This document shows, in pieces, positions 8,990-17,498 of a stretch of 64,000 nt of DNA (position 1 is its first letter; every line of letters starts with the position of its first letter). Source of the DNA: Hyunsoonleella aquatilis. Lineage in GTDB: Bacteria > Bacteroidota > Bacteroidia > Flavobacteriales > Flavobacteriaceae. The translations under genes were made by a program, and so were the position numbers. The notes under the pieces were generated by a model that saw nothing but the letters and a program-made list of their open reading frames with translations, did no database searches and was not told where the DNA came from. The stretch covers positions 244,849 through 308,848 of the forward strand of contig NZ_JACNMF010000004.1 in the NCBI RefSeq assembly GCF_014270105.1, given 5' to 3'.

Positions 8990-9078
8990 CGTCATTACGA
9001 AGGAGGAACGACTGAAGTAATCTCCCGCTCTCAAAGACCAATCCTAGATTGCCACGTCGCACACTCCTCGCAATGACG
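8990..9078. repeat. TCATTACGA inverted-repeat element, unit 2
   Basis: Begins CGTCATTACGAAGGAGGAACG and ends CACACTCCTCGCAATGACG, with inverted ends like unit 1 but a different interior. A fragment of the same family (GATTGCCAC...CGCAATGACA) is embedded inside GCGTTAGGG copy C at about 51351-51383. Confidence 0.75.
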
Positions 9079-9087
9079 TGAACCCAT

Positions 9088-9174
9088 GCGTTAGGGATTG
9101 AACGGCATGTTGGAGCTCCCGACCTTAGGAGGAGCGACTAGTGAAAGCCCGACCCCTTGTGGGTAACGCCCAAA
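9088..9174 (+). repeat. GCGTTAGGG intergenic element, copy B
   Basis: Begins GCGTTAGGGATTGAACGGC and ends AGTGAAAGCCCGACCC...GGGTAACGCCCAAA. It is the shortest and simplest copy, with complementary ends GCGTTA/TAACGC. It lies 3' of the phosphodiesterase gene in the same orientation. Confidence 0.75.
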
Positions 9175-9268
9175 TAAACAATAAGATTACAGCTAATTTA
9201 TTGCATTGCGTTTAAAGGCATGAGTGTTTCCCTCCTTCGGAGGGATTAAGGGAGGCTTCAAAAAAAAA

Positions 9269-9290
9269 GCCCAAGATCTTCACCTTGGGC
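9269..9290 (-). terminator. Intrinsic terminator of the DUF4293 gene
   Basis: Perfect 7-bp stem GCCCAAG/CTTGGGC followed on the minus strand by eight or more T residues, 30 bp after the stop codon. A separate small hairpin (CCCTCC TTC GGAGGG) lies at about 9230-9244. Confidence 0.88.
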
Positions 9291-9320
9291 TTACGCACTA
9301 ATACTACTAAGATGTTAGGT

Positions 9321-9731
9321 TTAACGCAATCTGTCCACAGATTTTACGAGATCTTCGTCCTTTTTAATGGCCTTGTTGGCCAAAGCCAACAACACGATAG
9401 AAACTATAGGAAGAAACATCCCAATACCTTTCTCAGAAACCTCGGTTTCTCCAGATAAATTTAGAGAGAGATACACGAAAAATCCTAGTAAAAAAAAGTT
9501 TAATATGATATTAAGTCGCCCCAAAACGAATTGAAGCTTCCTGTTTTTGAACAAAAAAATGGTGATTAAAGACAACGCTCCAGAGGCCAAAAATGCCAGG
9601 AAAAATGGCAATTTATCCTGCGCAAAAATAAGGGTTTCATCATTGGTCACCCATAGGTGGAACACAAAGATGAGCCCTAGTGCATTGGCCGCCGCAAGTA
9701 ATAAATATACCGTTTGAATGCGTTGTAACAT
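9321..9731 (-). CDS. DUF4293 family membrane protein
   Basis: A 136-residue protein with four predicted membrane helices, starting MLQRIQTVYLLLAAANALG, the usual opening of the DUF4293 family, which is confined to Bacteroidota. The function of the family is unknown. It is a monocistronic gene: its own terminator lies at 9269-9290, and a promoter -7-like sequence TATTTTTG (minus strand, 9754-9761) lies 23 bp before the ATG. It is divergent from rho, an arrangement I recall as common in flavobacteria. Confidence 0.85.
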   Translation of the reverse strand: MLQRIQTVYLLLAAANALGLIFVFHLWVTNDETLIFAQDKLPFFLAFLASGALSLITIFLFKNRKLQFVLGRLNIILNFFLLGFFVYLSLNLSGETEVSEKGIGMFLPIVSIVLLALANKAIKKDEDLVKSVDRLR

Positions 9732-9931
9732 ATTAATTTAATAATCCGGATGGCAAAAATAGTAGTTTCTTTATAAAATTGACAGTTTAAATTAAAATAA
9801 AGTTGTATTATTGCATCAATAATTCACAACAATCGCCAATACAGATTGTTAACTCTTCAGAATAAAAAATCTATTTTTTTTCAGAAAACTCAAATTTTAT
9901 ATTCAATATAATAGCATTCAACTAAACATTC

Positions 9932-11503
9932 ATGTTTGAAATTTCACAATTAAAAGAAAAGAAACTTACTGATTTACAAGAGATTGCAAAAGAACTAAGC
10001 ATCCCAAAGTACCGATCATTAAAGAAATTGGATTTAGTATATCAAATACTGGATACTCAAGCAGCCAACCCTAAGGTAGCAAAAGAGGCCGACCCAGCCC
10101 AACAGAACGGCAGTGGTGAACAACCGACTAGAAAACCTAGGCAACGCCTTCAAAAAGAAGCGAAACCTGAAACCAATAAGCAGGAGCATGCAGCTTCAAA
10201 AAACGGACAGGAAAAGCCTGCGGACAACAAGCCTACAAACGATAACCAAAACCGAGGGCAAAAAGACAACAAACAGCGCCACCAAAACCAAAGACGCGAC
10301 AACAATCCACAACATAAAAATCAAAAAAATCAAGGCAACCACGGTAATAAGGACAATAGAAACCGTTACCGCGAGCCGGATTATGAGTTTGATGCCATCA
10401 TTGAAAGTGAAGGTGTTTTGGACATCATGCAGGATGGTTATGGCTTTTTGCGCTCTTCGGATTACAACTATTTGTCCTCGCCTGATGATATTTATGTATC
10501 TCAGTCTCAAATTAGATTGTTTGGGCTTAAAAAGGGCGATACCGTTTTAGGACATGTGAGACCTCCTAAAGAGGGCGAAAAATATTTCCCTTTAATCAAG
10601 GTGAGTAAAATTAACGGCCAGGATCCTAATGTGGTTCGGGACCGTGTGGCTTTTGAGCATTTAACGCCTTTGTTTCCACAGGAAAAATTCAATATTGCCG
10701 AAAAGCAAAGTACCATTTCTACTAGGATTATGGATTTGTTTGCGCCGATTGGAAAAGGACAGCGCGGCATGATTGTTTCGCAACCAAAAACGGGTAAAAC
10801 CATGTTACTGAAGGATGTGGCAAATGCCATTGCCGCAAATCATCCTGAGGTATATCAAATGATATTATTGATTGACGAGCGTCCTGAGGAGGTTACGGAT
10901 ATGCAACGTAACGTGCGTGGTGAGGTTGTAGCTTCTACTTTTGACAAGGAAGCCCACGAGCACGTAAAAATTGCTGATATCGTTTTGGAAAAAGCAAAAC
11001 GACTTGTTGAATGTGGACACGATGTTGTGATCCTTTTGGATTCCATTACACGTTTGGCAAGAGCATACAATACAGTACAACCTGCATCGGGTAAAATATT
11101 AAGTGGTGGTGTGGATGCCAATGCATTACACAAACCAAAACGTTTCTTCGGTGCGGCCCGTAATATAGAAAATGGTGGTTCGTTGACCATTATTGCTACG
11201 GCACTAACGGAAACCGGTTCTAAAATGGACGAGGTGATTTTTGAAGAATTCAAAGGAACAGGTAATATGGAACTGCAGTTGGATAGAAAGATTTCCAACC
11301 GCAGAATTTTCCCTGCTATCGATTTGATGTCCTCAAGTACGCGTCGTGATGACAAATTACTGGATGACATCACTGTACAACGTATGTGGGTAATGCGCAA
11401 ATATCTTGCGGACATGAACCCTGTTGAAGCCATGGAGTTTATCAATGATCGCTTTAAGCAAACTAGAAATAACGAAGAATTTTTGATATCCATGAATGGA
11501 TAA
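9932..11503 (+). CDS. rho: Transcription termination factor Rho
   Basis: A 523-residue Rho. The N-terminal helical domain ([24 protein letters not shown], residues 1-45) is followed by a low-complexity Asn/Gln/Lys-rich insert (about 50-145), the RNA-binding cold-shock-like domain (about 150-225, [14 protein letters not shown]), and the RecA-like ATPase. Walker A is QPKTGKT at 284-290, followed by the [13 protein letters not shown] and [11 protein letters not shown] motifs. Rho is a hexameric RNA translocase that ends untranslated transcripts. The disordered insert is typical of Bacteroidota Rho and makes the protein about 100 residues longer than the enterobacterial form. The ATG at 9932 fits the family's N-terminus. 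Monocistronic; its terminator lies just downstream. Confidence 0.97.
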   Translation: MFEISQLKEKKLTDLQEIAKELSIPKYRSLKKLDLVYQILDTQAANPKVAKEADPAQQNGSGEQPTRKPRQRLQKEAKPETNKQEHAASKNGQEKPADNKPTNDNQNRGQKDNKQRHQNQRRDNNPQHKNQKNQGNHGNKDNRNRYREPDYEFDAIIESEGVLDIMQDGYGFLRSSDYNYLSSPDDIYVSQSQIRLFGLKKGDTVLGHVRPPKEGEKYFPLIKVSKINGQDPNVVRDRVAFEHLTPLFPQEKFNIAEKQSTISTRIMDLFAPIGKGQRGMIVSQPKTGKTMLLKDVANAIAANHPEVYQMILLIDERPEEVTDMQRNVRGEVVASTFDKEAHEHVKIADIVLEKAKRLVECGHDVVILLDSITRLARAYNTVQPASGKILSGGVDANALHKPKRFFGAARNIENGGSLTIIATALTETGSKMDEVIFEEFKGTGNMELQLDRKISNRRIFPAIDLMSSSTRRDDKLLDDITVQRMWVMRKYLADMNPVEAMEFINDRFKQTRNNEEFLISMNG

Positions 11504-11532
11504 CTAAAAGCTGACTAACTCAAATTAATTGG

Positions 11533-11563
11533 AGCTCCAGCGTTTACGTTGGGGCTTTTTTTT
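11533..11563 (+). terminator. Intrinsic terminator of rho
   Basis: 10-bp stem AGCTCCAGCG/CGTTGGGGCT (two G-U pairs) with a TTTA loop, followed by eight T residues, about 30 bp after the rho stop codon. Confidence 0.88.
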
Positions 11564-11570
11564 GGTTGGC

Positions 11571-11770
11571 CTATTTGAGGCAGGCTACATGCAAACCAGT
11601 TCCAATTCTTAAGTAAAAGCAGTAATTAACATTCTAAAGCGCAGGACTACCCATTAATATCTACTATCAATTCTATATTTGATAGTATTTTGAAAAGATT
11701 CCGTTAATTCAGTAAAGGCCTGGTATTCGTTGACCGTTCCAAAAGGAACTAAAAACTAACAAGCACAAAA
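11571..11770. other. Intergenic stretch without a gene
   Basis: Between the rho and rpsT terminators. I see no reading frame, tRNA or clear repeat here. Confidence 0.6.
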
Positions 11771-11771
11771 A

Positions 11772-11792
11772 AACCACTCAAATTGAGTGGTT
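11772..11792 (-). terminator. Intrinsic terminator of rpsT
   Basis: Stem AACCACTCAA/TTGAGTGGTT with almost no loop. On the minus strand it is followed by a T-rich stretch (ttttttgtgcttg), about 30 bp after the rpsT stop codon. Confidence 0.8.
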
Positions 11793-11823
11793 CTTTCAAA
11801 ATATTATATAACTATTGTTCCTA

Positions 11824-12075
11824 CTAAAGCGCAGCAATATGTTTTGCCAAACCAGATTTTAAGTTAGCCGCTTTGTTAGCGTGGATCACATTTTTCTTCG
11901 CCAGTTTATCCAACATAGAAACTACCGATGGAAACATAGCCTCCGCTTCTTTCTTATCCGTTAATTCACGTAACTTTTTGATAGCACTACGCGTTGTTTT
12001 ATGCTGATATCTGTTCAACACACGCTTAGATTCGTTACTTCTAATTCTCTTTAAAGCTGACTTATGATTTGCCAT
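11824..12075 (-). CDS. rpsT: 30S ribosomal protein S20
   Basis: An 83-residue, Lys/Arg-rich helical protein beginning [21 protein letters not shown], the standard S20 opening. It binds 16S rRNA in the small subunit. It lies only 25 bp downstream of tRNA-Glu on the same strand with no promoter-like sequence or terminator between, so the tRNA and rpsT are probably on one primary transcript. The next signal downstream is a hairpin terminator at 11772-11792. Confidence 0.97.
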   Translation of the reverse strand: MANHKSALKRIRSNESKRVLNRYQHKTTRSAIKKLRELTDKKEAEAMFPSVVSMLDKLAKKNVIHANKAANLKSGLAKHIAAL

Positions 12076-12100
12076 TTATTTTTTTCTTAATTAAAATATG

Positions 12101-12172
12101 TAGCCCGTAGGGGAATCGAACCCCTCTTACCAGGATGAAAACCTGGCGTCCTAGCCGATAGACGAACGGGCC
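12101..12172 (-). tRNA. tRNA-Glu (anticodon UUC)
   Basis: The minus strand folds as a full cloverleaf. The acceptor stem is GGCCCGT/ACGGGCT with a G1-U72 wobble, the anticodon stem CCAGG/CCTGG encloses the loop TTTTCAT, and the T arm is GAGGGGTTCGATTCCCCT. The anticodon TTC reads Glu codons. The 3' CCA is not encoded. A strong promoter match lies at 12224-12253. Confidence 0.97.
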
Positions 12173-12223
12173 ATTTGGTTATTTTCATTCTTTAAATGAA
12201 CATGCAATGTTTCATTGCGGATG

Positions 12224-12253
12224 CAAAAATACAACTATTTTTAAATGTTGCAA
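12224..12253 (-). promoter_or_regulatory. Housekeeping promoter for tRNA-Glu (and probably rpsT)
   Basis: On the minus strand: TTG (12251-12253), exactly 19 bases, then TATTTTTG (12224-12231), an exact match to the Bacteroidota consensus TTG-N19-TAnnTTTG. The predicted transcript starts about 45 bases before the tRNA. Confidence 0.8.
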
Positions 12254-12285
12254 CTGTGTGCGACAATTTTTTGAAAAAATTTACA

Positions 12286-13764
12286 CTAGTAGGCCTTGGC
12301 GAACAAAACGCGCTTGCTTGATGGCTTACCTGAGTACACACAAACCCCTTCTTCCTGCTTGGCATCCAGCGGAATACATCGAATGGTCGCTTTTGTCAAT
12401 TCCTTAATTTTATCTTCGGTTTCGGCTGTGCCATCCCAATGGGCAGATAAAAATCCACCTTTAGTTTCGAGCGCCTTCTTAAATTCATCAAAATTGTCAA
12501 CCGGAGTTATATGCTCGTCCCTAAATTGCAACGCCCGATCAAATAGATTTCCCTGTATTTCTTCCAACAAATCTTCCATCACTACGGTAATCCTATCTAA
12601 AATCACAGATTGTTTGGACAATGTATCCCTTCTGGCCACCTCAACGGTTTTATCTTCCAAATCCTTGGGACCAATAGCTATCCTTAATGGTACGCCCTGT
12701 AATTCGTGCTGTGCAAACTTTGCGCCTGGTCTTAAGGTATCTCGTTTATCAAACTTCACCGAAATCCCTCTATCCCTTAAATCATTCATAATTTCCTTGG
12801 CAACTTCGGCAATGGCATCAAACTGCTCGTCATTTCTATAAATAGGCACGATAACTACCTGATAAGGTGCCAAGTTTGGAGGCAACACTAAACCGTTATC
12901 GTCACTGTGAGTCATTATTAAAGCGCCCATCAAACGGGTGGACACACCCCAAGATGTGGCCCATACATAATCCTGTTTCCCTTCTTTGTTAGCAAATTTC
13001 ACATCGAAAGCTTTTGCGAAATTCTGTCCTAAAAAGTGGGAAGTCCCGGCCTGAAGCGCCTTTCCGTCCTGCATTAGCGCCTCAATACAATAGGTATCCT
13101 CCGCACCTGCAAAACGCTCGCTTTCAGATTTCACTCCCTGAATCACAGGAATGGCCATAAAATTCTCAACAAACTTGGCGTACACTCCATTCATCAATTT
13201 GGTTTCCTCAACAGCCTCTTCTTTGGTAGCATGCGCCGTATGGCCTTCCTGCCATAAAAATTCTGCAGTACGCAAAAACAGTCGGGTACGCATTTCCCAG
13301 CGCACTACATTCGCCCATTGATTAATAAGCAAAGGCAAATCCCTGTAGGATTGAATCCAGTTTCTGTAGGTGTTCCAAATTATAGCCTCACTTGTCGGAC
13401 GTACTACCAACTCCTCTTCCAATTTCGCCTCAGGATCCACGCGAAGCTTCCCTTCTTTTTCAGGGTCGCTTTGCAATCGATAGTGAGTAACCACAGCACA
13501 TTCTTTGGCAAATCCCTCAGCATTTTTTTCCTCGGCTTCAAACAAACTTTTGGGTACAAAAAGCGGGAAATAGGCGTTTTGGTGCCCTGTTTCCTTAAAC
13601 ATTTTATCCAGTTCTGCTTGCATTTTCTCCCAAATGGCGTAGCCATATGGTTTGATGACCATACAACCCCTTACTGCCGAATTCTCAGCTAAATCGGCCT
13701 TCACCACCAATTCGTTATACCATTTTGAATAATCCTCCGCCCTACTCGTCAATTTTTTGCTCAT
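12286..13764 (-). CDS. proS: Prolyl-tRNA synthetase (short, archaeal/eukaryote-like type)
   Basis: A class II synthetase of 492 residues from the ATG at 13764 ([20 protein letters not shown]). The frame extends six codons further to a TTG (13782), but the ATG gives the normal family N-terminus. It lacks the editing insertion of the long bacterial form. Landmarks include the [12 protein letters not shown] segment, motif 2 ([23 protein letters not shown]), the [17 protein letters not shown] motif 3 region, an anticodon-binding domain, and the C-terminal zinc-type extension ending LFAKAY. It charges tRNA-Pro. It is monocistronic with its own promoter (13818-13846). Confidence 0.96.
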   Translation of the reverse strand: MSKKLTSRAEDYSKWYNELVVKADLAENSAVRGCMVIKPYGYAIWEKMQAELDKMFKETGHQNAYFPLFVPKSLFEAEEKNAEGFAKECAVVTHYRLQSDPEKEGKLRVDPEAKLEEELVVRPTSEAIIWNTYRNWIQSYRDLPLLINQWANVVRWEMRTRLFLRTAEFLWQEGHTAHATKEEAVEETKLMNGVYAKFVENFMAIPVIQGVKSESERFAGAEDTYCIEALMQDGKALQAGTSHFLGQNFAKAFDVKFANKEGKQDYVWATSWGVSTRLMGALIMTHSDDNGLVLPPNLAPYQVVIVPIYRNDEQFDAIAEVAKEIMNDLRDRGISVKFDKRDTLRPGAKFAQHELQGVPLRIAIGPKDLEDKTVEVARRDTLSKQSVILDRITVVMEDLLEEIQGNLFDRALQFRDEHITPVDNFDEFKKALETKGGFLSAHWDGTAETEDKIKELTKATIRCIPLDAKQEEGVCVYSGKPSSKRVLFAKAY

Positions 13765-13817
13765 ATCGCTTCTTTGGCACAAATATTGTGACTATGTTAA
13801 ATAAAAAAATTGTAGCG

Positions 13818-13846
13818 CAAAACTAATTATTTTTTGCTATGTTCAA
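13818..13846 (-). promoter_or_regulatory. Promoter of proS
   Basis: On the minus strand: TTG (13844-13846), 18 bases, TAGTTTTG (13818-13825), matching the Bacteroidota promoter consensus, 53 bp before the chosen proS ATG. It overlaps the 5' region of the divergent lipoprotein gene. Confidence 0.7.
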
Positions 13847-13865
13847 CAATAAAAATTCTTGAGAT

Positions 13866-15026
13866 ATGAAAATTAACGACTACTTCAAAACCAAATTCCC
13901 ATTCGTGGCAATCCTCGGATTGTTCTTCGTTTTGGTGTCCTGTGGGTCCTATCAATATGTTGGCGTAGACAATGATGGTATTTATGGCGAACCGCAAGTT
14001 CAGCCTGCAACTCAAACTACAACTCAAGAAAACGAAAAACCTGTTGTTCAAATAAACTCAAATGGCAGAAACGACAATGGCTACTACGATAACTACTTCA
14101 AAAATAAGGCCCAAGAATACGAAATAGCAACAGACAATGGTGCTATTTTCACGGATATTGACAATTACAGCACCGACGAAAACTTGGCTGTAAACGATAC
14201 TATTTACAATGATTACCAAGGCTTTGCCGGCTGGGGAGACACTAATGACAGAGTGGTCATCAACTACATCGACAACGGTTGGAATAACTGGGGATGGGGT
14301 TGGGACCCATGGTTTAACGCTGGCTGGGGCTGGGGTTGGAACAACTGGGGATGGAATGCCGGTTGGGGCTGGAACCGCTGGAACCGTTGGGGCGGCTGGG
14401 GCTGGAACAACTGGGGCTGGAATGGTGGCTGGGGCTGGAACAACTGGGGTTGGAACGCCGGTTGGGGCTGGAATGGCGGCTGGGGCTGGAACGGTATTTA
14501 CCGTGGCAATAGATTTAACAATGGTTATGCATACAATAATAGCAGAAGGGGCAGTAGCTCCTTATATGGAAGAGGTTCGAGTAACAATGTCCGAAGAAGC
14601 AGTAGTGCTGTGACAAGACGTTCAAGTATAAGCTCACCATCATCAAGGTATAGCTCCACACGACGAAGCAGTGTAACTTCCAATTCCGGAAGAACTGCAA
14701 CCGCATACAGGCGTTCAAGTTCGCCAACAACAATTAATAGAAATTCTACGGTAAGACGCAGCAGTTCAAGACAGACTGCTTATCCCACAAATAGATCGTC
14801 GTCAACCGTATCAAGGTCTTCAACACCTATTAGAAGAAGCACGAGTTCATCTACGTATTCTAGAGGAAGTAGCAGTTCAAGCAATAATAATTCTAGTTAT
14901 AGTCGACGCTCAAGCAGCAGTAACAATAGGTCGTACTCAAGGTCGTCTTCAGGTAGCTCGAGGTCTTATTCAAGGGGATCCTCTGGAGGAAGCTCGAGAA
15001 GTTCATCTGGCGGAAGAAGACGTTAA
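13866..15026 (+). CDS. Lipoprotein with Gly/Trp-Asn repeats and Ser/Arg-rich tail
   Basis: A 386-residue protein with a lipoprotein signal (VLVSC, Cys26) and the segment GSYQYVGVDNDGIYG right after the lipidated Cys. Residues about 130-220 are a run of short WGWNNWGWNAGWGWN-type repeats, and residues about 225-386 are almost only Ser, Arg, Gly, Tyr and Asn. The composition suggests a disordered or self-assembling envelope protein, but no enzyme domain is visible. Similar SR-tailed lipoproteins occur in flavobacteria next to the same porin-like gene, and the spacing here (31 bp) suggests co-transcription with it. The function is unknown. The DNA repeats behind the Gly/Trp stretch should be prone to slippage. 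Confidence 0.8.
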   Translation: MKINDYFKTKFPFVAILGLFFVLVSCGSYQYVGVDNDGIYGEPQVQPATQTTTQENEKPVVQINSNGRNDNGYYDNYFKNKAQEYEIATDNGAIFTDIDNYSTDENLAVNDTIYNDYQGFAGWGDTNDRVVINYIDNGWNNWGWGWDPWFNAGWGWGWNNWGWNAGWGWNRWNRWGGWGWNNWGWNGGWGWNNWGWNAGWGWNGGWGWNGIYRGNRFNNGYAYNNSRRGSSSLYGRGSSNNVRRSSSAVTRRSSISSPSSRYSSTRRSSVTSNSGRTATAYRRSSSPTTINRNSTVRRSSSRQTAYPTNRSSSTVSRSSTPIRRSTSSSTYSRGSSSSSNNNSSYSRRSSSSNNRSYSRSSSGSSRSYSRGSSGGSSRSSSGGRRR

Positions 15027-15057
15027 TTCTAAAAATTACTAAGAAAAAACATTCGAT

Positions 15058-16602
15058 ATGAAAAAGCTCCATTTACTGTTCATAGGTGTGCTATCTATGT
15101 CTACGATTTACGCTCAGGAATTAAGTGATGCCTTGCGTTACTCTCAAGATAATATTCAAGGAACAGCGCGTTTTAGGGCACTCAGCGGTGCTTTTGGCGC
15201 ACTGGGCGGAGATATGAGTGCGGTAAGCATCAACCCGGCCAGTTCGGCAGTGTTTAGCCAAAGCCATGCCTCCTTTTCCCTAGGAAACACCGAATTTGAT
15301 AATGATACCAACTACTTTGGCACGATGGGCACTACCAACGATTCCCATTTCGACATTCTTCAAGGCGGGGCTTCGTTTGTATTTAGAAACACCAGTAATT
15401 CTCCTTGGAAGAAGTTTAGTATTGGGGTTGCCTATGACAGGACAAATTCTTTTGACGATAGTTGGGTTGCCGCTGGCACAAATACCAATAGTGCAGATTT
15501 CAATAATAGTATCGCCAGTTACTTTTTTGACTATGCCGTTGGAAAACCGTTCGGTGAAATAAGATCCTTTGATGACGAGACTTTAGATGAAGCCTATTTT
15601 GACATAGGTAATAGTTTCGGCTTTGCACATCAGCAGGCCTTTTTGGGCTATGAATCGTTTATTTTGGAACCTGCGGTAAATGATGATAGCAACACCGCCT
15701 ATTTAATCAATATGACTGAAGGCAATTTTAGCCATAACTATAGTTATATTTCCCAAGGCTATACAGGTAAGATTGCAGTGAATCTTGCAGCTCAATACGG
15801 GGATAATTTGTATTTAGGAGCAAATTTCAATTCTCATTTTATAGACTTTGAACGCTCTACCTTATTGTTCGAAAACAACTCCAACAACCCTAATCCGGCT
15901 CCCTCCGATATCAATGTAGGCTTCGTGGAGTTTGAAAACAACTTGGCAACAACTGGTACCGGGTTTTCATTTCAGATAGGCGGCATTTTGAAATTGACTG
16001 ATGAATTCCGAGTTGGTTTAACTTACGATTCCCCTATTTGGTATAGAATCGAAGAAGAAACAACCCAATTCCTTGGAACCGCTGGTGTGGACAGCGGACA
16101 GGACTTTACACAAAGCATCAACCCTCAAGTCGTAAATATTTATCCAGCTTACCGATTACAAACTCCAGCAAAAATTACGGCCAGTGGTGCGTATGTTTTT
16201 GGCAATATTGGATTGGTGAGCTTTGATTATTCCCGCAAAAACTATGGTAGTGCCAAGCTAAGGCCTGATGCCGATTTTCCAGATTTGAATGCAGATATTG
16301 ACAATATACTGACCAATGCCAGCACTTATAGACTGGGAGGTGAATTTAAACACAAGCAATTCAGTTTTAGGGGCGGTTACCGCTTTGAAGAAAGTCCTTA
16401 TGAAAATGGTACAACTATTGGCGATTTGACCGGATTTTCATTGGGTCTTGGCTACAACTTTGGCAATACCCGATTGGACCTTACTTACGACAGATGGGAA
16501 AGGGAGGACGAAATGCCATTGTATAGTGTTGGATTAATTGACACCACTACAATAGATAGACAGAACTCTAACATCACGTTAACCTTAGGTTTTAACATAT
16601 AA
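15058..16602 (+). CDS. FadL/OmpP1-type outer-membrane transporter
   Basis: A 514-residue outer-membrane beta-barrel with a cleavable signal peptide (about 1-20, ending IYAQ). The N-terminal section RYSQDNIQGTARFRALSGAFGALGGDMSAVSINPA is the hallmark of the Bacteroidota branch of the FadL/OmpP1/TodX family, often labelled hemin receptor. The barrel strands are rich in alternating aromatic residues, and the C-terminus ends in a strand (NITLTLGFNI). The family moves hydrophobic compounds across the outer membrane, and the actual substrate is unknown. It is probably co-transcribed with the preceding lipoprotein and ends at an intrinsic terminator. Confidence 0.88.
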   Translation: MKKLHLLFIGVLSMSTIYAQELSDALRYSQDNIQGTARFRALSGAFGALGGDMSAVSINPASSAVFSQSHASFSLGNTEFDNDTNYFGTMGTTNDSHFDILQGGASFVFRNTSNSPWKKFSIGVAYDRTNSFDDSWVAAGTNTNSADFNNSIASYFFDYAVGKPFGEIRSFDDETLDEAYFDIGNSFGFAHQQAFLGYESFILEPAVNDDSNTAYLINMTEGNFSHNYSYISQGYTGKIAVNLAAQYGDNLYLGANFNSHFIDFERSTLLFENNSNNPNPAPSDINVGFVEFENNLATTGTGFSFQIGGILKLTDEFRVGLTYDSPIWYRIEEETTQFLGTAGVDSGQDFTQSINPQVVNIYPAYRLQTPAKITASGAYVFGNIGLVSFDYSRKNYGSAKLRPDADFPDLNADIDNILTNASTYRLGGEFKHKQFSFRGGYRFEESPYENGTTIGDLTGFSLGLGYNFGNTRLDLTYDRWEREDEMPLYSVGLIDTTTIDRQNSNITLTLGFNI

Positions 16603-16627
16603 AGATACTTTGTCACTATATAATTTT

Positions 16628-16668
16628 AAAAGCTTGAGTATTGAAATTCTCAGGCTTTTATTTTTTTG
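16628..16668 (+). terminator. Intrinsic terminator after the FadL-like gene
   Basis: Stem AAAAGCTTGAG/CTCAGGCTTTT (one G-U pair), 10-base loop, then a run of T residues, 25 bp after the stop codon. Confidence 0.88.
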
Positions 16669-16747
16669 GTGTAATTTGGGAAAAACAATAGAGACTAACC
16701 CCATATTAATTATTTGCTTAGGCCAGGCGCAGGAAAATTGAAATGCT

Positions 16748-16755
16748 TATCTTTG
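16748..16755 (+). promoter_or_regulatory. Promoter -7 element upstream of folE
   Basis: TATCTTTG matches the Bacteroidota TAnnTTTG element and lies 25 bp before the chosen folE ATG. I did not find a TTG at the ideal spacing upstream, so only the -7 half is supported. Confidence 0.5.
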
Positions 16756-16780
16756 CAAATTAAATTTTGAGTTGATCATT

Positions 16781-17458
16781 ATGAAGTTCAATAACAATTT
16801 AGAGGATTTTGATGCATTCGGAGATGAACACATTGGTTCTTCCGAAAACACCCCATTGCGCAACGATGCATTCAAATTGACCAATGATGAAAAGATCGAT
16901 ATCATCAAAGATGATGTGCGCCATATTATGGAAACTCTTGGTTTGGATTTAACTGATGACAGTTTAAAAGGCACGCCTAATCGTGTTGCAAAAATGTTTG
17001 TAAACGAAATCTTTGGTGGATTAGATCCCAAAAAACGACCAAGCGCCTCAACTTTTGAAAACAAATATAAATACGGTGAAATGCTAGTAGAAAAGAATAT
17101 CACTGTGTATTCTACCTGCGAGCATCATTTATTGCCAATTGTTGGTAGAGCACATGTGGCCTATATTTCTAATGGCACTGTGGTTGGACTGTCTAAAATG
17201 AACCGTATTGTGGACTATTATGCAAAGCGTCCGCAGGTTCAAGAACGCTTAACCATTCAAATTGTAAAAGAACTACAAGAAGTGCTAGGAACAAAAGATG
17301 TGGCCTGTGTAATTGATGCAAAACACCTTTGCGTAAATTCAAGAGGTATTCGCGACATAGAGAGTAGCACGGTAACCTCGGAATTTGGCGGAAAATTTAA
17401 AGATATGGCAACGCGCCGTGAGTTTTTGGATTATATTAAGTTAGATACTCAATTTTAA
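16781..17458 (+). CDS. folE: GTP cyclohydrolase I (FolE)
   Basis: A 225-residue enzyme from the ATG at 16781; an in-frame TTG three codons upstream is less likely. It converts GTP to 7,8-dihydroneopterin triphosphate, the first step of folate and pterin synthesis. Landmarks are [14 protein letters not shown], the zinc-site [16 protein letters not shown], the STNxE-like [20 protein letters not shown] helix and the second zinc Cys in [10 protein letters not shown]. It acts as a toroidal decamer in the cytosol. cysS follows 40 bp later and may be co-transcribed. Confidence 0.97.
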   Translation: MKFNNNLEDFDAFGDEHIGSSENTPLRNDAFKLTNDEKIDIIKDDVRHIMETLGLDLTDDSLKGTPNRVAKMFVNEIFGGLDPKKRPSASTFENKYKYGEMLVEKNITVYSTCEHHLLPIVGRAHVAYISNGTVVGLSKMNRIVDYYAKRPQVQERLTIQIVKELQEVLGTKDVACVIDAKHLCVNSRGIRDIESSTVTSEFGGKFKDMATRREFLDYIKLDTQF

Positions 17459-17498
17459 AAACATCCGGTCCCAAACGAATAACTCATCAATAAACCAA

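Noticed and set aside
10855..11493. 212-codon minus-strand frame opposite rho
   Set aside because: Shadow of the highly conserved rho coding sequence.
14209..14613. 134-codon Gly/Ala/Thr-rich frame inside the Gly/Trp lipoprotein gene
   Set aside because: It is the +1 reading of the same DNA repeats; its low complexity comes from the repeat and it has no signal or start context.
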